DNA of 64,000 bases from Bacteroidales bacterium (GTDB lineage: Bacteria > Bacteroidota > Bacteroidia > Bacteroidales > Tenuifilaceae). The notes beneath the pieces were generated by a model. That model was not told the origin of the DNA and did not search any database. It saw only the letters and a program-made list of their open reading frames with translations. The translations under genes were made by a program, and so were the position numbers. The DNA lies in the NCBI GenBank assembly GCA_020636845.1, contig JACJXD010000003.1:186001-250000 (forward strand), written 5' to 3'. Each line of letters opens with the position of its first letter. Positions within the stretch are counted from its first letter, which is position 1. Positions 1 to 8,464 of the stretch are shown piece by piece.

Positions 1-1
1 A

Positions 2-817
2 ACAGGCGTTGAAATGGTCGATCAGAATCCAATCGGGAAATCGTCCAGAAGCAATCCGGTTACCTACATAAAGGCATGGGACGATATCCGGAAATTACTC
101 TCCGAACAACCATACGCCAAGCAAAACGGTTATAAACCTGCACATTTTTCCTTTAACGTTGACGGAGGCCGCTGCGAAGAATGCCAAGGCGAAGGTGTTA
201 TTCACGTTGAAATGCAATTTATGGCCGACATAACACTTGTTTGCGAAAGTTGCAAGGGAAAGCGTTTTAAGGATGACGTTCTGGAAGTGAAGTATAAAGG
301 CGCCAATGTTCACGATATCCTTGAAATGACGGTTGACCGCGCAATTGAATTCTTCAGTTCTGGTAAAACTTCAACAGAGAAAAAAATAGCCGAAAAGCTA
401 AAACCGTTGCAGGATGTCGGGTTAGGTTATATTAAACTGGGACAGCCTTCGAGTACCCTCAGCGGTGGCGAAAGCCAACGTGTTAAGTTGGCCTCGTTCC
501 TGCAAAAAGATGTTTCCGAAAAGCCATTGCTTTTCATTTTTGACGAACCGACGACAGGACTTCACTTTAACGATATTAAAAAATTGCTGGAGGCTTTCGA
601 TGCTCTTATAGCCAAAGGACATAGCATTGTTTTGGTGGAACACAACATTGATGTGATTAAGAGTGCCGATTGGATTATCGATTTAGGCCCTGAAGGAGGC
701 AACGATGGAGGCTACCTGGTTTTCGAAGGAACCCCGGAACAGCTGGTTAAATATCAAAAATCATATACAGGAAAATACCTGCAACCAAAATTGCTGGAAA
801 CTGAAAAAAGTCGCTAA
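2..817 (+). CDS. uvrA: UvrA excinuclease ATPase subunit, C-terminal part
   Basis: This is the C-terminal 271 residues of an excinuclease ABC subunit A; the reading frame is open to the window edge, so the gene starts upstream. UvrA is the damage-scanning ATPase of nucleotide excision repair. Visible are the zinc-binding pair CEEC and CESC (about residues 54-80 of the visible part), the ABC signature LSGGESQR, the Walker B segment FIFDEPTTGLH and the switch histidine in VEHNID. The tail reading DLGPEGG then GTPEQL is typical of the family. Full-length UvrA is about 940 residues, so roughly 70% is missing. It could be UvrA1 or a UvrA2-type paralogue; the visible part does not settle this. Confidence 0.95.
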   Translation, partial: TGVEMVDQNPIGKSSRSNPVTYIKAWDDIRKLLSEQPYAKQNGYKPAHFSFNVDGGRCEECQGEGVIHVEMQFMADITLVCESCKGKRFKDDVLEVKYKGANVHDILEMTVDRAIEFFSSGKTSTEKKIAEKLKPLQDVGLGYIKLGQPSSTLSGGESQRVKLASFLQKDVSEKPLLFIFDEPTTGLHFNDIKKLLEAFDALIAKGHSIVLVEHNIDVIKSADWIIDLGPEGGNDGGYLVFEGTPEQLVKYQKSYTGKYLQPKLLETEKSR

Positions 818-829
818 AAAGCGACTTTT
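806..829. terminator. Bidirectional hairpin terminator after uvrA
   Basis: A perfect 9-bp stem AAAAGTCGC / GCGACTTTT with a 6-nt loop overlaps the uvrA stop codon. It has A/T tracts on both sides, so it can serve uvrA (+) and the converging gene ending at 855 (-). Confidence 0.8.
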
Positions 830-854
830 CTATTCTTGAACTATATTTAAATGG

Positions 855-1295
855 TTAATTAGTTTTCAATCCAAACATAATTGCTACACATCCGCTGCTC
901 AGTTCAGCCTCGTCATTATTGCCCGATGGAACCTTAACTAAAATAATAAGCTGCTGTGTGGCTTCAACCTTAAAATCCCATGTCAACTTGTAGTTGTCCT
1001 TTGCATTGGTATAAAGCACTCTACGATCAACATCCATTATAATAAACTCTACATTTGACAACGATTCCGAACCACACACTGCAATACGATACTCTTGGCC
1101 TGCATAAAACGTCTTAAAGAGTTCTGCATCTTCCCCTTCGGTTAATATTGCAGCATTGAAATTTCCATCGTGAACATAAGGAGCCAACTCTAACTTACAA
1201 ACCTTCTTGGCAAAATTCTTACACTGAGCATTACCTGATTGCGGTATAAAAGTTAGCATTCCTAAAAATAGTAAGATGTAAACGAACGGTTTCAT
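855..1295 (-). CDS. Secreted protein of unknown function
   Basis: This 146-residue protein has a clear Sec signal peptide (residues 1-23, ending GNA before QCK). The mature part is small, mostly beta-strand in character, with four cysteines (QCK, VCK, VCG, GCV) that could form disulfides in the periplasm or outside the cell. I do not recognise a family. It lies 11 bp downstream of a lipoprotein gene on the same strand, so the two are probably cotranscribed. Codon use is like the neighbours. Confidence 0.75.
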   Translation of the reverse strand: MKPFVYILLFLGMLTFIPQSGNAQCKNFAKKVCKLELAPYVHDGNFNAAILTEGEDAELFKTFYAGQEYRIAVCGSESLSNVEFIIMDVDRRVLYTNAKDNYKLTWDFKVEATQQLIILVKVPSGNNDEAELSSGCVAIMFGLKTN

Positions 1296-1306
1296 ACGGA
1301 AAAGGA

Positions 1307-2224
1307 TTAAGCAGTATATTTATTACGCAATTCTCTAACTTTTGTTTTCAATTTCTTGAAAACTTCCGGATTAACAGTAATCACATTCTTGGAACGTAAT
1401 GTGGTAACTTTCGACTGTTTGTCGGGTATAACATCAACCTCCGAGGCAGAAATCTGAACTTGGTCGTAAATCGACTTTAAATCAACCATATCATCATACA
1501 CTTCTTTTACGTCCTTATTATCGATATTCTGATTAAGAAGGTTTAAAACTGTTCCGAGCGACAACTTTTGGTCGGCAATACGATCGACCAACTCATTATC
1601 AACTTTATTTAAATCGTCAACCAGCGAAGTGGCAATGTAAAGTCCTTCGACCCAACCACCAACCAGAATTATAGAACCCAATGCTACCCTCTCGTCCTCT
1701 TCCAAAATGGAGTTGGTATTGAGTAGCGTTTCGGAAATTGTTTCCATAATTACATCGCGGTTATTTACATTTTCCTCCAGCCGTTGAATTACCGAGTTAT
1801 CTATTGCGTTGAGAATTCCTAACCCCTCCGCCATTTTTTTTGAAGCGGTCATCAACTTAACCGTTGCTTGTGTTTGATCGAACAAACTTGCATAACTCAA
1901 ATCGGTACTGTAAATACCCAAATTCAAAGCCATTGCCTTACTTGTATTGTAATGCGAAATGTTTTCGACCGGATTAAGAATTTCTTCGTCGTAAACGGCA
2001 CCCGAGCGCTTTAGTATTAACGCTGTTTCCAACGGCGAAGGCAACGAATAAAATATTTGCTTTACCGATTGTAAACTTTTAGTTGCTGCGGTGTCAGCCA
2101 TTAACTCATCTTCCGTAACCTTTATCGACTCATCCTTAGGTTTTTCGGATTTACAAGCTAACATTGCAACTAACAGAACCAATATGGGTATTTTGCATGA
2201 GTATCTTTTTGGCCCGTTAATCAT
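1307..2224 (-). CDS. Predicted lipoprotein, unknown function
   Basis: The protein has 305 residues. A type II signal peptide with lipobox LACK (cysteine near residue 24) is followed by a charged linker, so it should be lipid-anchored in the cell envelope. The mature region is largely helical and rich in Asn, Leu and Asp, with a conserved-looking GGWVEGLYIA segment in the middle. I do not recognise a characterised family, though such lipoproteins are common in Bacteroidales. It is the first gene of a two-gene unit with the secreted protein ending at 855. Confidence 0.75.
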   Translation of the reverse strand: MINGPKRYSCKIPILVLLVAMLACKSEKPKDESIKVTEDELMADTAATKSLQSVKQIFYSLPSPLETALILKRSGAVYDEEILNPVENISHYNTSKAMALNLGIYSTDLSYASLFDQTQATVKLMTASKKMAEGLGILNAIDNSVIQRLEENVNNRDVIMETISETLLNTNSILEEDERVALGSIILVGGWVEGLYIATSLVDDLNKVDNELVDRIADQKLSLGTVLNLLNQNIDNKDVKEVYDDMVDLKSIYDQVQISASEVDVIPDKQSKVTTLRSKNVITVNPEVFKKLKTKVRELRNKYTA

Positions 2225-2405
2225 ACTTCGGTTTTTTAGGTTGGTAATGATATTTTCAACTAGTAAAGTTAATATATTTTTAGTAAACGCATAAAGTTTT
2301 AAGCCTTTTTTGAGTTTCTATAAACCATAAAGACTGGCTATTGAAAAATACTCTACACTTGTAATATACTACATGCCTTAATTTTACATAGATATATCGT
2401 AATAC

Positions 2406-2437
2406 TTGCAAGCAAATGCCTAACTTGTTTAACTTTG
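2406..2437 (+). promoter_or_regulatory. Bacteroidota-type promoter
   Basis: The -7 box TAACTTTG (2430-2437) matches the Bacteroidota consensus TAnnTTTG. A TTG at 2406-2408 lies 21 nt upstream as a -33 element. The start codon of the next gene follows 18 nt later. Confidence 0.5.
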
Positions 2438-2455
2438 CACATTATCCATAAAAGC

Positions 2456-2986
2456 ATGAATACAGAAGAACAAAAAAAACAGAACAAGCAAAAGGCTTTT
2501 GAACAACTTATAGCCCAAAGCTCCGATGAAGTAATTATAGGCTCGCTCGAAGAACTCAGGGAAAGTGGCGAAAACTTTATGGTGCCCATGTTAACCCAAC
2601 TAATTTTTAGCGAAAGAAGCGAAAATTTGAAGCAATCGGTAGCAAATTTTTTAGTTGATTTGAAAAATCAAAGCAGCGCCAACGATATTGTTAGAGTAAT
2701 AAAGGAAAATTACAATTCTCCTTATATTAAAGATGCTGTAACAATATGCTGGCAAAGCCGACTCAGCTTTAATGAATTTATCGATTTATTTCTGGATATG
2801 TTTATAGAGAAAGATTTCGAAACTAGCTTCGAAGCCCTTTCGGTTATCGAGAATGCGCTTGAAACGTTGCCAAAGGAAAAAATTAGCACGATATACTCTC
2901 GAATAGAGGGTGAACTTCAGAACCTTACTTCCACTAAAAAGGAACTTGCCCATCAGGCATTAATTGCCATGGAAGGGTACAAATAA
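2456..2986 (+). CDS. Small soluble alpha-helical protein, HEAT-repeat-like
   Basis: The protein has 176 residues from ATG 2456. An upstream TTG in frame at 2435 overlaps the predicted -7 promoter box and is rejected as the start. There is no signal peptide or membrane segment, so it is cytoplasmic. The sequence is a series of amphipathic helices with Glu/Lys-rich turns, resembling a short HEAT/ARM-type repeat fold; the repeat assignment is inferred from pattern only. It is transcribed alone, with its own promoter and a strong terminator directly behind it. The function is unknown. Confidence 0.7.
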   Translation: MNTEEQKKQNKQKAFEQLIAQSSDEVIIGSLEELRESGENFMVPMLTQLIFSERSENLKQSVANFLVDLKNQSSANDIVRVIKENYNSPYIKDAVTICWQSRLSFNEFIDLFLDMFIEKDFETSFEALSVIENALETLPKEKISTIYSRIEGELQNLTSTKKELAHQALIAMEGYK

Positions 2987-3009
2987 AAAGCCACGTTAAG
3001 TGGCTTTTT
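2985..3009. terminator. Bidirectional hairpin terminator
   Basis: A perfect 10-bp stem AAAAAGCCAC / GTGGCTTTTT with loop GTTAA separates two converging genes. Confidence 0.85.
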
Positions 3010-3011
3010 AT

Positions 3012-3992
3012 TTACTCGTAATTCGAGTAGTATTTCATAAACTGACTTCGTTCGTATAGCGTTGGATCGGTTAACTGTCCGTAATTCATGGCACCCTTAA
3101 AATCAGTAATTTTCTTATATCCTTTGTGATCCATCCATGTACTTAGCGTTTTAAGCATGGCGGCTATTTGTCCTGCCCCATTCTTATAAATGGTAGAGCA
3201 AACCTGTACCGACGAAGCTCCCGCTAAAATCATCTTAATAAGACTTTCGCCGTCGTGAACTCCCGTTGATGCCGAAACATCAACCTTAGGAACCAAATGG
3301 CTGGTCATACCCACCCAACGCAAGGTGTTACGAATATCGGCAGCATTGCTAAAAATTGGCGCAGGAATTACCTTTAGGTTTTCAATGTCGAAATCGGGCT
3401 CGAAAAACCGGTTGAAAAGAACAACGCCCTTTACCTTACGGGCATACAACTGTTCAATAATATTCAACGGGTTGGTAAAATGTGCTCCTAACTTAAACGA
3501 AACGGGAATCGATACCAAGCCGGTTAACTTGCTGGCAAGCGTGTAGTATATTTCTTCCAACTCGTTTGCCGATTTTTTAGCATCGGTGGGCAACAAAAAT
3601 ACATTTATCTCAATGGCATCGGCACCGGCTTCCTGAATTCGCGAAGCGAAAGTTACCCATTGCGAAGCGCTAACACAATTAATGCTGGCAATCACCGGAA
3701 TTTTAACGGCTGCCTTAGCCTCCTTAATAAAATCGATATACTCCTTTAGCGAGTTAGACGTTACGTAATGTTTAAGGTAATCGGCAGCCTCGGTATAATC
3801 GGAGTATTGCGAAAGTTTATCGACTTCATTTAAAATTTGCTCCTCGAAAAGCGACTTTAGCACAACCGCTCCGGCTCCGTTTGCCTCGTAACTTTTAATA
3901 CGTTCGATACTCGAATTTAATCCTGAACTGCTCACAATTAACGGCGAGTTTAAACTTAGTCCAAGGTAGGTAGTTTCTGTATTAGCCATCAT
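3012..3992 (-). CDS. Dihydroorotate dehydrogenase-like flavoprotein, non-canonical active site
   Basis: The 326-residue protein has a TIM-barrel like class 1 dihydroorotate dehydrogenases, with an N-terminal strand of the type SPLIVSSSGL, a lysine-bearing strand VSFKLG, and a C-terminal phosphate-binding part (ASTGVHDGES, LAGASSVQVCSTI). In class 1A and 1B enzymes the catalytic Cys or Ser sits in a loop reading roughly NLSCPN. Here the matching stretch is INVFLLP (about 130-135), with no Cys or Ser. It is probably a DHOD-family paralogue with another substrate, not PyrD. It is 39 bp downstream of the YggS gene on the same strand and is likely cotranscribed. Two adjacent ATG codons make the start uncertain by one residue. 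Confidence 0.8.
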   Translation of the reverse strand: MMANTETTYLGLSLNSPLIVSSSGLNSSIERIKSYEANGAGAVVLKSLFEEQILNEVDKLSQYSDYTEAADYLKHYVTSNSLKEYIDFIKEAKAAVKIPVIASINCVSASQWVTFASRIQEAGADAIEINVFLLPTDAKKSANELEEIYYTLASKLTGLVSIPVSFKLGAHFTNPLNIIEQLYARKVKGVVLFNRFFEPDFDIENLKVIPAPIFSNAADIRNTLRWVGMTSHLVPKVDVSASTGVHDGESLIKMILAGASSVQVCSTIYKNGAGQIAAMLKTLSTWMDHKGYKKITDFKGAMNYGQLTDPTLYERSQFMKYYSNYE

Positions 3993-4031
3993 GTTTTAAG
4001 TTAGATAATTCACGTTGAAATATACTAATTT

Positions 4032-4709
4032 TTACGTTGTTTTATAATCGCGCGCACCAAAAATACTGCTGCCAACCCGTACCATTGTACTCCCCTCTTC
4101 TACCGCTATTTTGTAATCGCCCGACATTCCCATCGACAACACTTTAAAGTTATCATTCTCCGAAAAGTACTGTTCTTTAAGTTTATCGAACAAGCCCTTT
4201 AACGACCGAAATTCCTTGCGAACTTGATTGGTATTATCGGTAAAAGTTGCCATTCCCATCAGCCCTACAACATTCACATTGTGTAACTGACGATAGTCGG
4301 CAGAGTTTAACGCCTCGTAAACCTCGTCGAACGAAAAACCGAACTTGGTTTCCTCCTCCGCAATGTGTACCTGTAAAAGACAATCGATTACCCGGTTAAC
4401 CTTCTGCGCCTCCTTATCTATTGCCTGAAGCAACTTTAAACTATCGACCGAATGAATAAGGCTAACAAAAGGCGTAATGTACTTAACCTTGTTGGTTTGC
4501 AAATGGCCTATAAGATGCCACTCAATATCCTTTGGCATGGTCTCGTACTTACCAACCAACTCCTGAACTTTATTCTCACCAAAAATCCGCTGCCCTGCGT
4601 TGTACGCCTCCATAACCTTTTCAGAAGGATGAGTTTTTGAAACGGCAACCAGCGTAACTCCTTCTGGCAACGATTTTTTTACTTCCTGTAAATTTGTCTG
4701 AATGCTCAT
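4032..4709 (-). CDS. YggS/PLPBP family pyridoxal 5'-phosphate homeostasis protein
   Basis: The 225-residue length is normal for the family. The PLP-binding lysine is in VAVSKTHP (K25). Further family motifs are FGENKVQE, WHLIGHLQTNK, a His-Ser-containing strand SLIHSVDS, GLMGMATFTD and the C-terminal phosphate-binding SMGMSGDY followed by RVGSSIFGAR. The family binds PLP without known catalysis and buffers vitamin B6 and amino-acid pools. It is the first gene of a two-gene minus-strand unit with the DHOD-like gene. Confidence 0.93.
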   Translation of the reverse strand: MSIQTNLQEVKKSLPEGVTLVAVSKTHPSEKVMEAYNAGQRIFGENKVQELVGKYETMPKDIEWHLIGHLQTNKVKYITPFVSLIHSVDSLKLLQAIDKEAQKVNRVIDCLLQVHIAEEETKFGFSFDEVYEALNSADYRQLHNVNVVGLMGMATFTDNTNQVRKEFRSLKGLFDKLKEQYFSENDNFKVLSMGMSGDYKIAVEEGSTMVRVGSSIFGARDYKTT

Positions 4710-4739
4710 TACCGTAAGGTTTTGTGCAAAATTATGATA

Positions 4740-4757
4740 TTTTGCCTAACGGCAAAA
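4740..4757. repeat. Short hairpin, TTTTGCC-type
   Basis: A perfect 7-bp inverted repeat TTTTGCC / GGCAAAA with loop TAAC lies upstream of the YggS gene. Nearly the same hairpin (TTTGCC, loop TTAC) recurs at 61708-61723 in a repeat-rich region, so it may be a dispersed palindrome rather than a gene-specific site. Confidence 0.5.
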
Positions 4758-4793
4758 TTAATATTTACCAACAAGGCAGGTTTAATAATTCTA

Positions 4794-4820
4794 ACAAAAA
4801 GCGTAGTAAAAACTACGCTT
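4794..4820 (-). terminator. Rho-independent terminator for the accessory array
   Basis: On the minus strand a 9-bp stem AAGCGTAGT / ACTACGCTT with a 4-nt loop is followed by TTTTTG. It lies about 90 bp beyond the gene ending at 4908 and closes the run of minus-strand accessory genes. Confidence 0.75.
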
Positions 4821-4907
4821 AACAATGGGTAAAACATATAGGAATACGAAATTTATATACTCTACTAATTCCCGAAGTTCATTTCGGTTGCCTATTCTCT
4901 AATTTCC

Positions 4908-5375
4908 CTACAGCAATCCAAAACTATATGAATACAGAATCAATGTGCCAACTAAGTATGTCACAATGTTCGCAATCACTGTTGACCATATAATTCTTTT
5001 AACCATATAGACCTTTTTGAGAAAGAGCAAGTTAAAGATTGTCTCAATAGCTATCGAAACGACAAATGCTACAAGGTAAAAGATTACCAAGGCTCTTAGC
5101 GATTCTTTGTTATGGATATTAATTTCATGGCTACTTACCCAAGGAAACCAAACAACTAAGTACCAACCGCCATTTAAAAGCATCGAAGTTACTATGCCTA
5201 CCAACCCGCTTGTAATGTTAGAACCGGCAACAACCAAATAAATCCTTTTATTTACCCACTTTGCCGTAAGCAACTTTGAGATTAAATAGCACTCACAAAA
5301 AATAACAAATGCCATGAATATCCACCCTTGCGGTAGAAAGGCAAAAATTCCAAAGCTAACATCTAAGGTTATCAT
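4908..5375 (-). CDS. Small integral membrane protein, unknown function
   Basis: The protein has 155 residues, nearly all hydrophobic, with about four transmembrane helices (roughly residues 5-30, 45-70, 90-117 and 128-152). No catalytic motif is visible. It starts 6 bp after the stop of the alpha/beta hydrolase gene on the same strand, so the two are translationally close and may travel together as one cassette. No family was recognised. Confidence 0.65.
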   Translation of the reverse strand: MITLDVSFGIFAFLPQGWIFMAFVIFCECYLISKLLTAKWVNKRIYLVVAGSNITSGLVGIVTSMLLNGGWYLVVWFPWVSSHEINIHNKESLRALVIFYLVAFVVSIAIETIFNLLFLKKVYMVKRIIWSTVIANIVTYLVGTLILYSYSFGLL

Positions 5376-5381
5376 ATTTTA

Positions 5382-6161
5382 CTATTCAACTAACTCTTTC
5401 CGTAGTACTTCAAAAAATGTATCTTTTGCATACCGCTCTCGCCATGGCGTATGCCCACATTTTTCGATTTTAATCATTTTAAAGTTATCCAATTTATCCG
5501 ACAATGGTTTCTCCACTCCGTCGATTGGATGCGAATCGTAATCACCATGAATTGCAACAACCCAACACCTTATCCTGTCTGCGCAATTTACCAATTCGTT
5601 TGTGTCTCTTAATTGCGACGCTTCTGCCCATACCGATTGATAAATTGCCAAGTCTAAATTCACCAAATCGTCATCTGCATACAGATAACTGTACGAATCG
5701 GAAATTGCCATTAGTTCACCAAAACGTTTCAATACTCCATTATCTGAATCGGCTGAATTAATGGCCGAAATTAATTCCTCGGCTTCTTTCCTATCCTGCT
5801 GGTTCAGCCTGTTTAATCGAATGTTCATCAAATCGTGGTTGTACTTACTATCAAATGCTCCCGAACTAACCAGAATTAATTTCTTTAATAAATCAGGGTA
5901 TCTGGCTGCAAACAAAAATCCGAGCCATGCTCCCCACGAATATCCAATCAATATAGCAGGCAAGTCTGCACTTGAAGTTAGCTGATGGTGCAACTCTTCC
6001 ACTTGTCCGTTTACCGATTTTTCTGTTTGAAGAAACTCTAAAATTCCAAAATCTTTCGATAAGTTAACCGCAACAGGTTTCATTTCTCCAGATGCCCCTG
6101 GCCCTCCATGTAGAAGTCCAATTCGAAATGGCGGTTTTCCATATTTTCTTATCGTTTCCAA
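5382..6161 (-). CDS. Alpha/beta-hydrolase fold protein
   Basis: The protein has about 259 residues. The oxyanion-hole motif HGGPG (residues 18-22) is followed by the nucleophile elbow GYSWGAW (Ser75), an acid candidate in HGDYDSHP and a catalytic histidine in CGHTPW near the C-terminus, so the triad is complete. The HGGPG form is shared with proline iminopeptidase-like and related hydrolases, but the substrate cannot be told. There is no ATG before the HGGPG motif: the frame opens with TTG at 6161, an unusual start or the result of a junction that removed the original 5' end. It precedes the membrane-protein gene by 6 bp. Confidence 0.8.
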   Translation of the reverse strand: METIRKYGKPPFRIGLLHGGPGASGEMKPVAVNLSKDFGILEFLQTEKSVNGQVEELHHQLTSSADLPAILIGYSWGAWLGFLFAARYPDLLKKLILVSSGAFDSKYNHDLMNIRLNRLNQQDRKEAEELISAINSADSDNGVLKRFGELMAISDSYSYLYADDDLVNLDLAIYQSVWAEASQLRDTNELVNCADRIRCWVVAIHGDYDSHPIDGVEKPLSDKLDNFKMIKIEKCGHTPWRERYAKDTFFEVLRKELVE

Positions 6162-6214
6162 AAGTGTAATATCTATTTTTTTAATGTGCTATGGCTATTG
6201 TTACCTGCAGTTTT

Positions 6215-7003
6215 TTATTCAATTGTATATATAAATTTTAATCCGTGATATAGACTTTGAAACGGAACGTGCCCCTCATCCTCATATATTTTCAACACAC
6301 ACATAACATCCTTTTTACCCTTAATTTTTTGATTTAAACCAGACAGTTGCCTTTCGTTGTCCCCATTAGGGTCAAGAAAGTCCTTTTTCCCGTATGTTAG
6401 AAATATTTTTATTGGTTTCTCAATTTCTTTATCAAGAAAACTGGCTGTTATGCTATTAAAATAATCTTCGCAATCAAGAAATCCACCGCTACACGCAATA
6501 TATGAATTAAAAGAATTAGGACTTGTCAAGAAATAGTACAATGTAAAAATTGCGCTCAAGGATTGTCCACATAAAATCTTTTCATTGGTTGTCCGATAAG
6601 AACTGTTTATGTGCGGAATCAACTCACTTTCAATGAAACTTTTGAACTTTTCGGCACCGGGTTCTGCATCAAAAAATCTTGTTTTTGTTGGCATCATATC
6701 CCTGTTCCTATCCGTATTTTCAATCATAACCACAATCATTTCAGGTATTAACTCATCAATGTAAGCCAACCTGTTTACCGTCCCAATGGTTTCAGAGAAT
6801 AAGTCAACATCTCCGTCGAGTCGATAAATAACGGGATAAGATTTCTCGGATTCACCATATCCCTTGGGTAACTTTACTATAATTTTTCTATTCTCATTCA
6901 ATACTTTCGAGGATATTGAATCTATAAATCCAATATTTATCTCTTGACTAAATATAGTTGTTGTTGACAGAGTTAATAGGGTTAAAAAAGTTACCTTTTT
7001 CAT
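6215..7003 (-). CDS. Secreted esterase, Esterase-D/Fes-like family
   Basis: The protein has 262 residues from ATG 7003 and begins with a signal peptide (MKK, hydrophobic stretch, FSQ). Longer readings to 7156 run back through the cassette-boundary repeat and are not credible. The fold is that of the putative esterase family (PF00756 type): an N-terminal strand KIIVKLPKGY, then YPVIYRLDG, the nucleophile region CGQSLSAIF and the terminal histidine EGHVPF. The usual GxSxG is GQSLS here, with Ser in place of the last Gly. Periplasmic or surface ester hydrolysis is likely; the substrate is unknown. Confidence 0.8.
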   Translation of the reverse strand: MKKVTFLTLLTLSTTTIFSQEINIGFIDSISSKVLNENRKIIVKLPKGYGESEKSYPVIYRLDGDVDLFSETIGTVNRLAYIDELIPEMIVVMIENTDRNRDMMPTKTRFFDAEPGAEKFKSFIESELIPHINSSYRTTNEKILCGQSLSAIFTLYYFLTSPNSFNSYIACSGGFLDCEDYFNSITASFLDKEIEKPIKIFLTYGKKDFLDPNGDNERQLSGLNQKIKGKKDVMCVLKIYEDEGHVPFQSLYHGLKFIYTIE

Positions 7004-7165
7004 CGTTGTTTGTTTCGTTATTGGCTCCGTTAAAATTGCGGGGAACGGTTTTGCAGTAGAAACGTTTTGGAAAGCGAATTGCTTCCGTACCCACCTATAC
7101 CATACCTTGAAGTATGGCAGAATACTCGAATAACCTCTTCCCCCTAATTGGCTCATGACCGTGTG
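7004..7165 (-). repeat. Cassette-boundary-like imperfect inverted repeat (attC-like)
   Basis: In gene orientation the spacer opens with CAGCCACTAACAC and closes with GGAGCCAATAACG just before the next start codon. Inner arms of the form AATTAGGGGGAA and, in reverse complement, AATTGCGGGGAA pair across the spacer. The lay-out (short core, long imperfect stem, core, next gene) resembles integron attC sites, but the core is not the classical GTTRRRY. Similar spacers lie at 7931-8128 and 9157-9314. Confidence 0.5.
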
Positions 7166-7930
7166 TTAGTGGCTGGAGTTATTATACTCAATACCATATT
7201 TATCGAACATCATAGTCAAACATTCAACTCCACCTATCACGCCTAAATTTCCTTCTTGCCCTGAAACGATTCCTACTAAATATCCATTCTTGTCTATTAC
7301 AGGAGAACCACTTCTTCCTGCTGGATGGGGGTCCGTATTCAATGGTCTAATATAAAAGTAAGGTCCCAAATTCTTGAAACATTGCAGCTTTATCAATGCA
7401 GGTTTTCCATTGTTTTTCTGTTTCGCTCCCCATCCAACGGCATAAACAATTTCATTGTTTTTGACTGGAGTATATCTAATTTTCAATGGATATAGCTGTT
7501 TATTCTGTTCCTGTAATTCAAAAATAACCCAATCACGTGCTTTTAATGTATTAAACTGACCAATCGGTTCGTTTGAATCTTTGTTTATTAATCTTTTTAC
7601 GGCAACAACTTTTTCCTTATGATTTTTTGGATACATCTTCCAATAGTTAAAGGTATTGCCCAAATCAATACTAGTTAATCCAAGTTGATTTTCAAAAACC
7701 ATAAACAGATGCTTACATGAAACGCCAATTGTATCAAATCCAGTATTTACTAAAAAGGCGTTCGCAATGTCATAATAAGTTGTGTCCGTAAAACTAATTT
7801 CGTTGGTTAATGCAAAATCAGGCCACGAAGAAACTGGTTTCTCAACCCAAGGCTCTTTAATAATTTGGGGTGAATTTTGGCACCCCAATATTAATGGTAA
7901 GCTAATCAAGATTAAAAATTTATTCTTCAT
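7166..7930 (-). CDS. Lipoprotein with trypsin-like serine protease fold
   Basis: The protein has 254 residues. The signal peptide ends in lipobox LGC (Cys16 region), which implies an envelope anchor. A chymotrypsin-type triad can be traced: His in SCKHLF, Asp in ARDWVIFEL, and Ser in AGRSGSPV, the latter the GxSGxP form of S1-type peptidases. The C-terminal strand LVGIVSGQEG fits the same fold. A peptidase that lacks a PDZ domain is expected; the target is unknown. It sits between two attC-like spacers, as a single-gene cassette would. Confidence 0.75.
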   Translation of the reverse strand: MKNKFLILISLPLILGCQNSPQIIKEPWVEKPVSSWPDFALTNEISFTDTTYYDIANAFLVNTGFDTIGVSCKHLFMVFENQLGLTSIDLGNTFNYWKMYPKNHKEKVVAVKRLINKDSNEPIGQFNTLKARDWVIFELQEQNKQLYPLKIRYTPVKNNEIVYAVGWGAKQKNNGKPALIKLQCFKNLGPYFYIRPLNTDPHPAGRSGSPVIDKNGYLVGIVSGQEGNLGVIGGVECLTMMFDKYGIEYNNSSH

Positions 7931-8128
7931 AACTTTTTAGTTTTTATTTATGGTTAACCAGTTGAATTCTCGATCTTCTACCCTGAACTCTACGGTCACT
8001 TATATGTGGTTGGGGGGATTTCGAAGATAAATTCTGTCAGGCTCACAGGAAAATAGGCAAAAGGTCTGACTTGTCAGACCACTAAACCCCCCGCCTGCCA
8101 TATACAATTTGTTATGGGCATGTAATCT
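7931..8128 (-). repeat. Cassette-boundary-like spacer with nested inverted repeats
   Basis: Outer arms at about 8000-8021 and 8084-8107 pair (G-run flanked by TATATG-like sequence on one side, C-run with CATATA on the other). A perfect hairpin GGTCTGAC / GTCAGACC (8063-8080) lies inside, and the core GCCCATAAC sits at the distal end in gene orientation. It has the same general architecture as the spacers at 7004-7165 and 9157-9314. Confidence 0.5.
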
Positions 8129-8464
8129 TTATTTCAGTTCCTTACTCAACAATGCAACCTCGATTCTTAATGTTGCAATTACATCATTTGTACTTTTTAT
8201 TTTACTCTGCAATTCTTTAATCTGAGAATCTAAAAGCAAAGTTGTCTGCTTATTTTGACTTTCAATTCTCACAAGTGTATTATTTAGAGAGTTTAATTCA
8301 ACTGACAATCTTGATATTTTTGAATCGAGATTGTCAATACTATTTTCAACTGTACTTAATCTAGTGTTCTGACTGAATTTATAACTAGCAAATTCCTTTG
8401 GAGAAACACATCCTGAAAATAAAAAGATTGTTGTAAATGCAGTTGATAAAATGAAAGTTTTCAT
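8129..8464 (-). CDS. Small coiled-coil lipoprotein
   Basis: The protein has 111 residues, with a lipobox SGC (near residue 19) after a hydrophobic signal. The rest is a continuous coiled coil with heptad spacing of Leu, Ile and Val and many Ser/Asn/Lys. Its start overlaps the stop of the upstream gene in an ATGA, so the two are translationally coupled. Together they look like a two-component envelope assembly, an inference from overlap and shared coiled coils. No family was recognised. Confidence 0.7.
   Translation of the reverse strand: MKTFILSTAFTTIFLFSGCVSPKEFASYKFSQNTRLSTVENSIDNLDSKISRLSVELNSLNNTLVRIESQNKQTTLLLDSQIKELQSKIKSTNDVIATLRIEVALLSKELK

Noticed and set aside
7004..7156. Longer N-terminus for the esterase, starting at 7156
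   Set aside because: The extra 51 residues are the translation of the cassette-boundary repeat; a signal peptide begins exactly at 7003.
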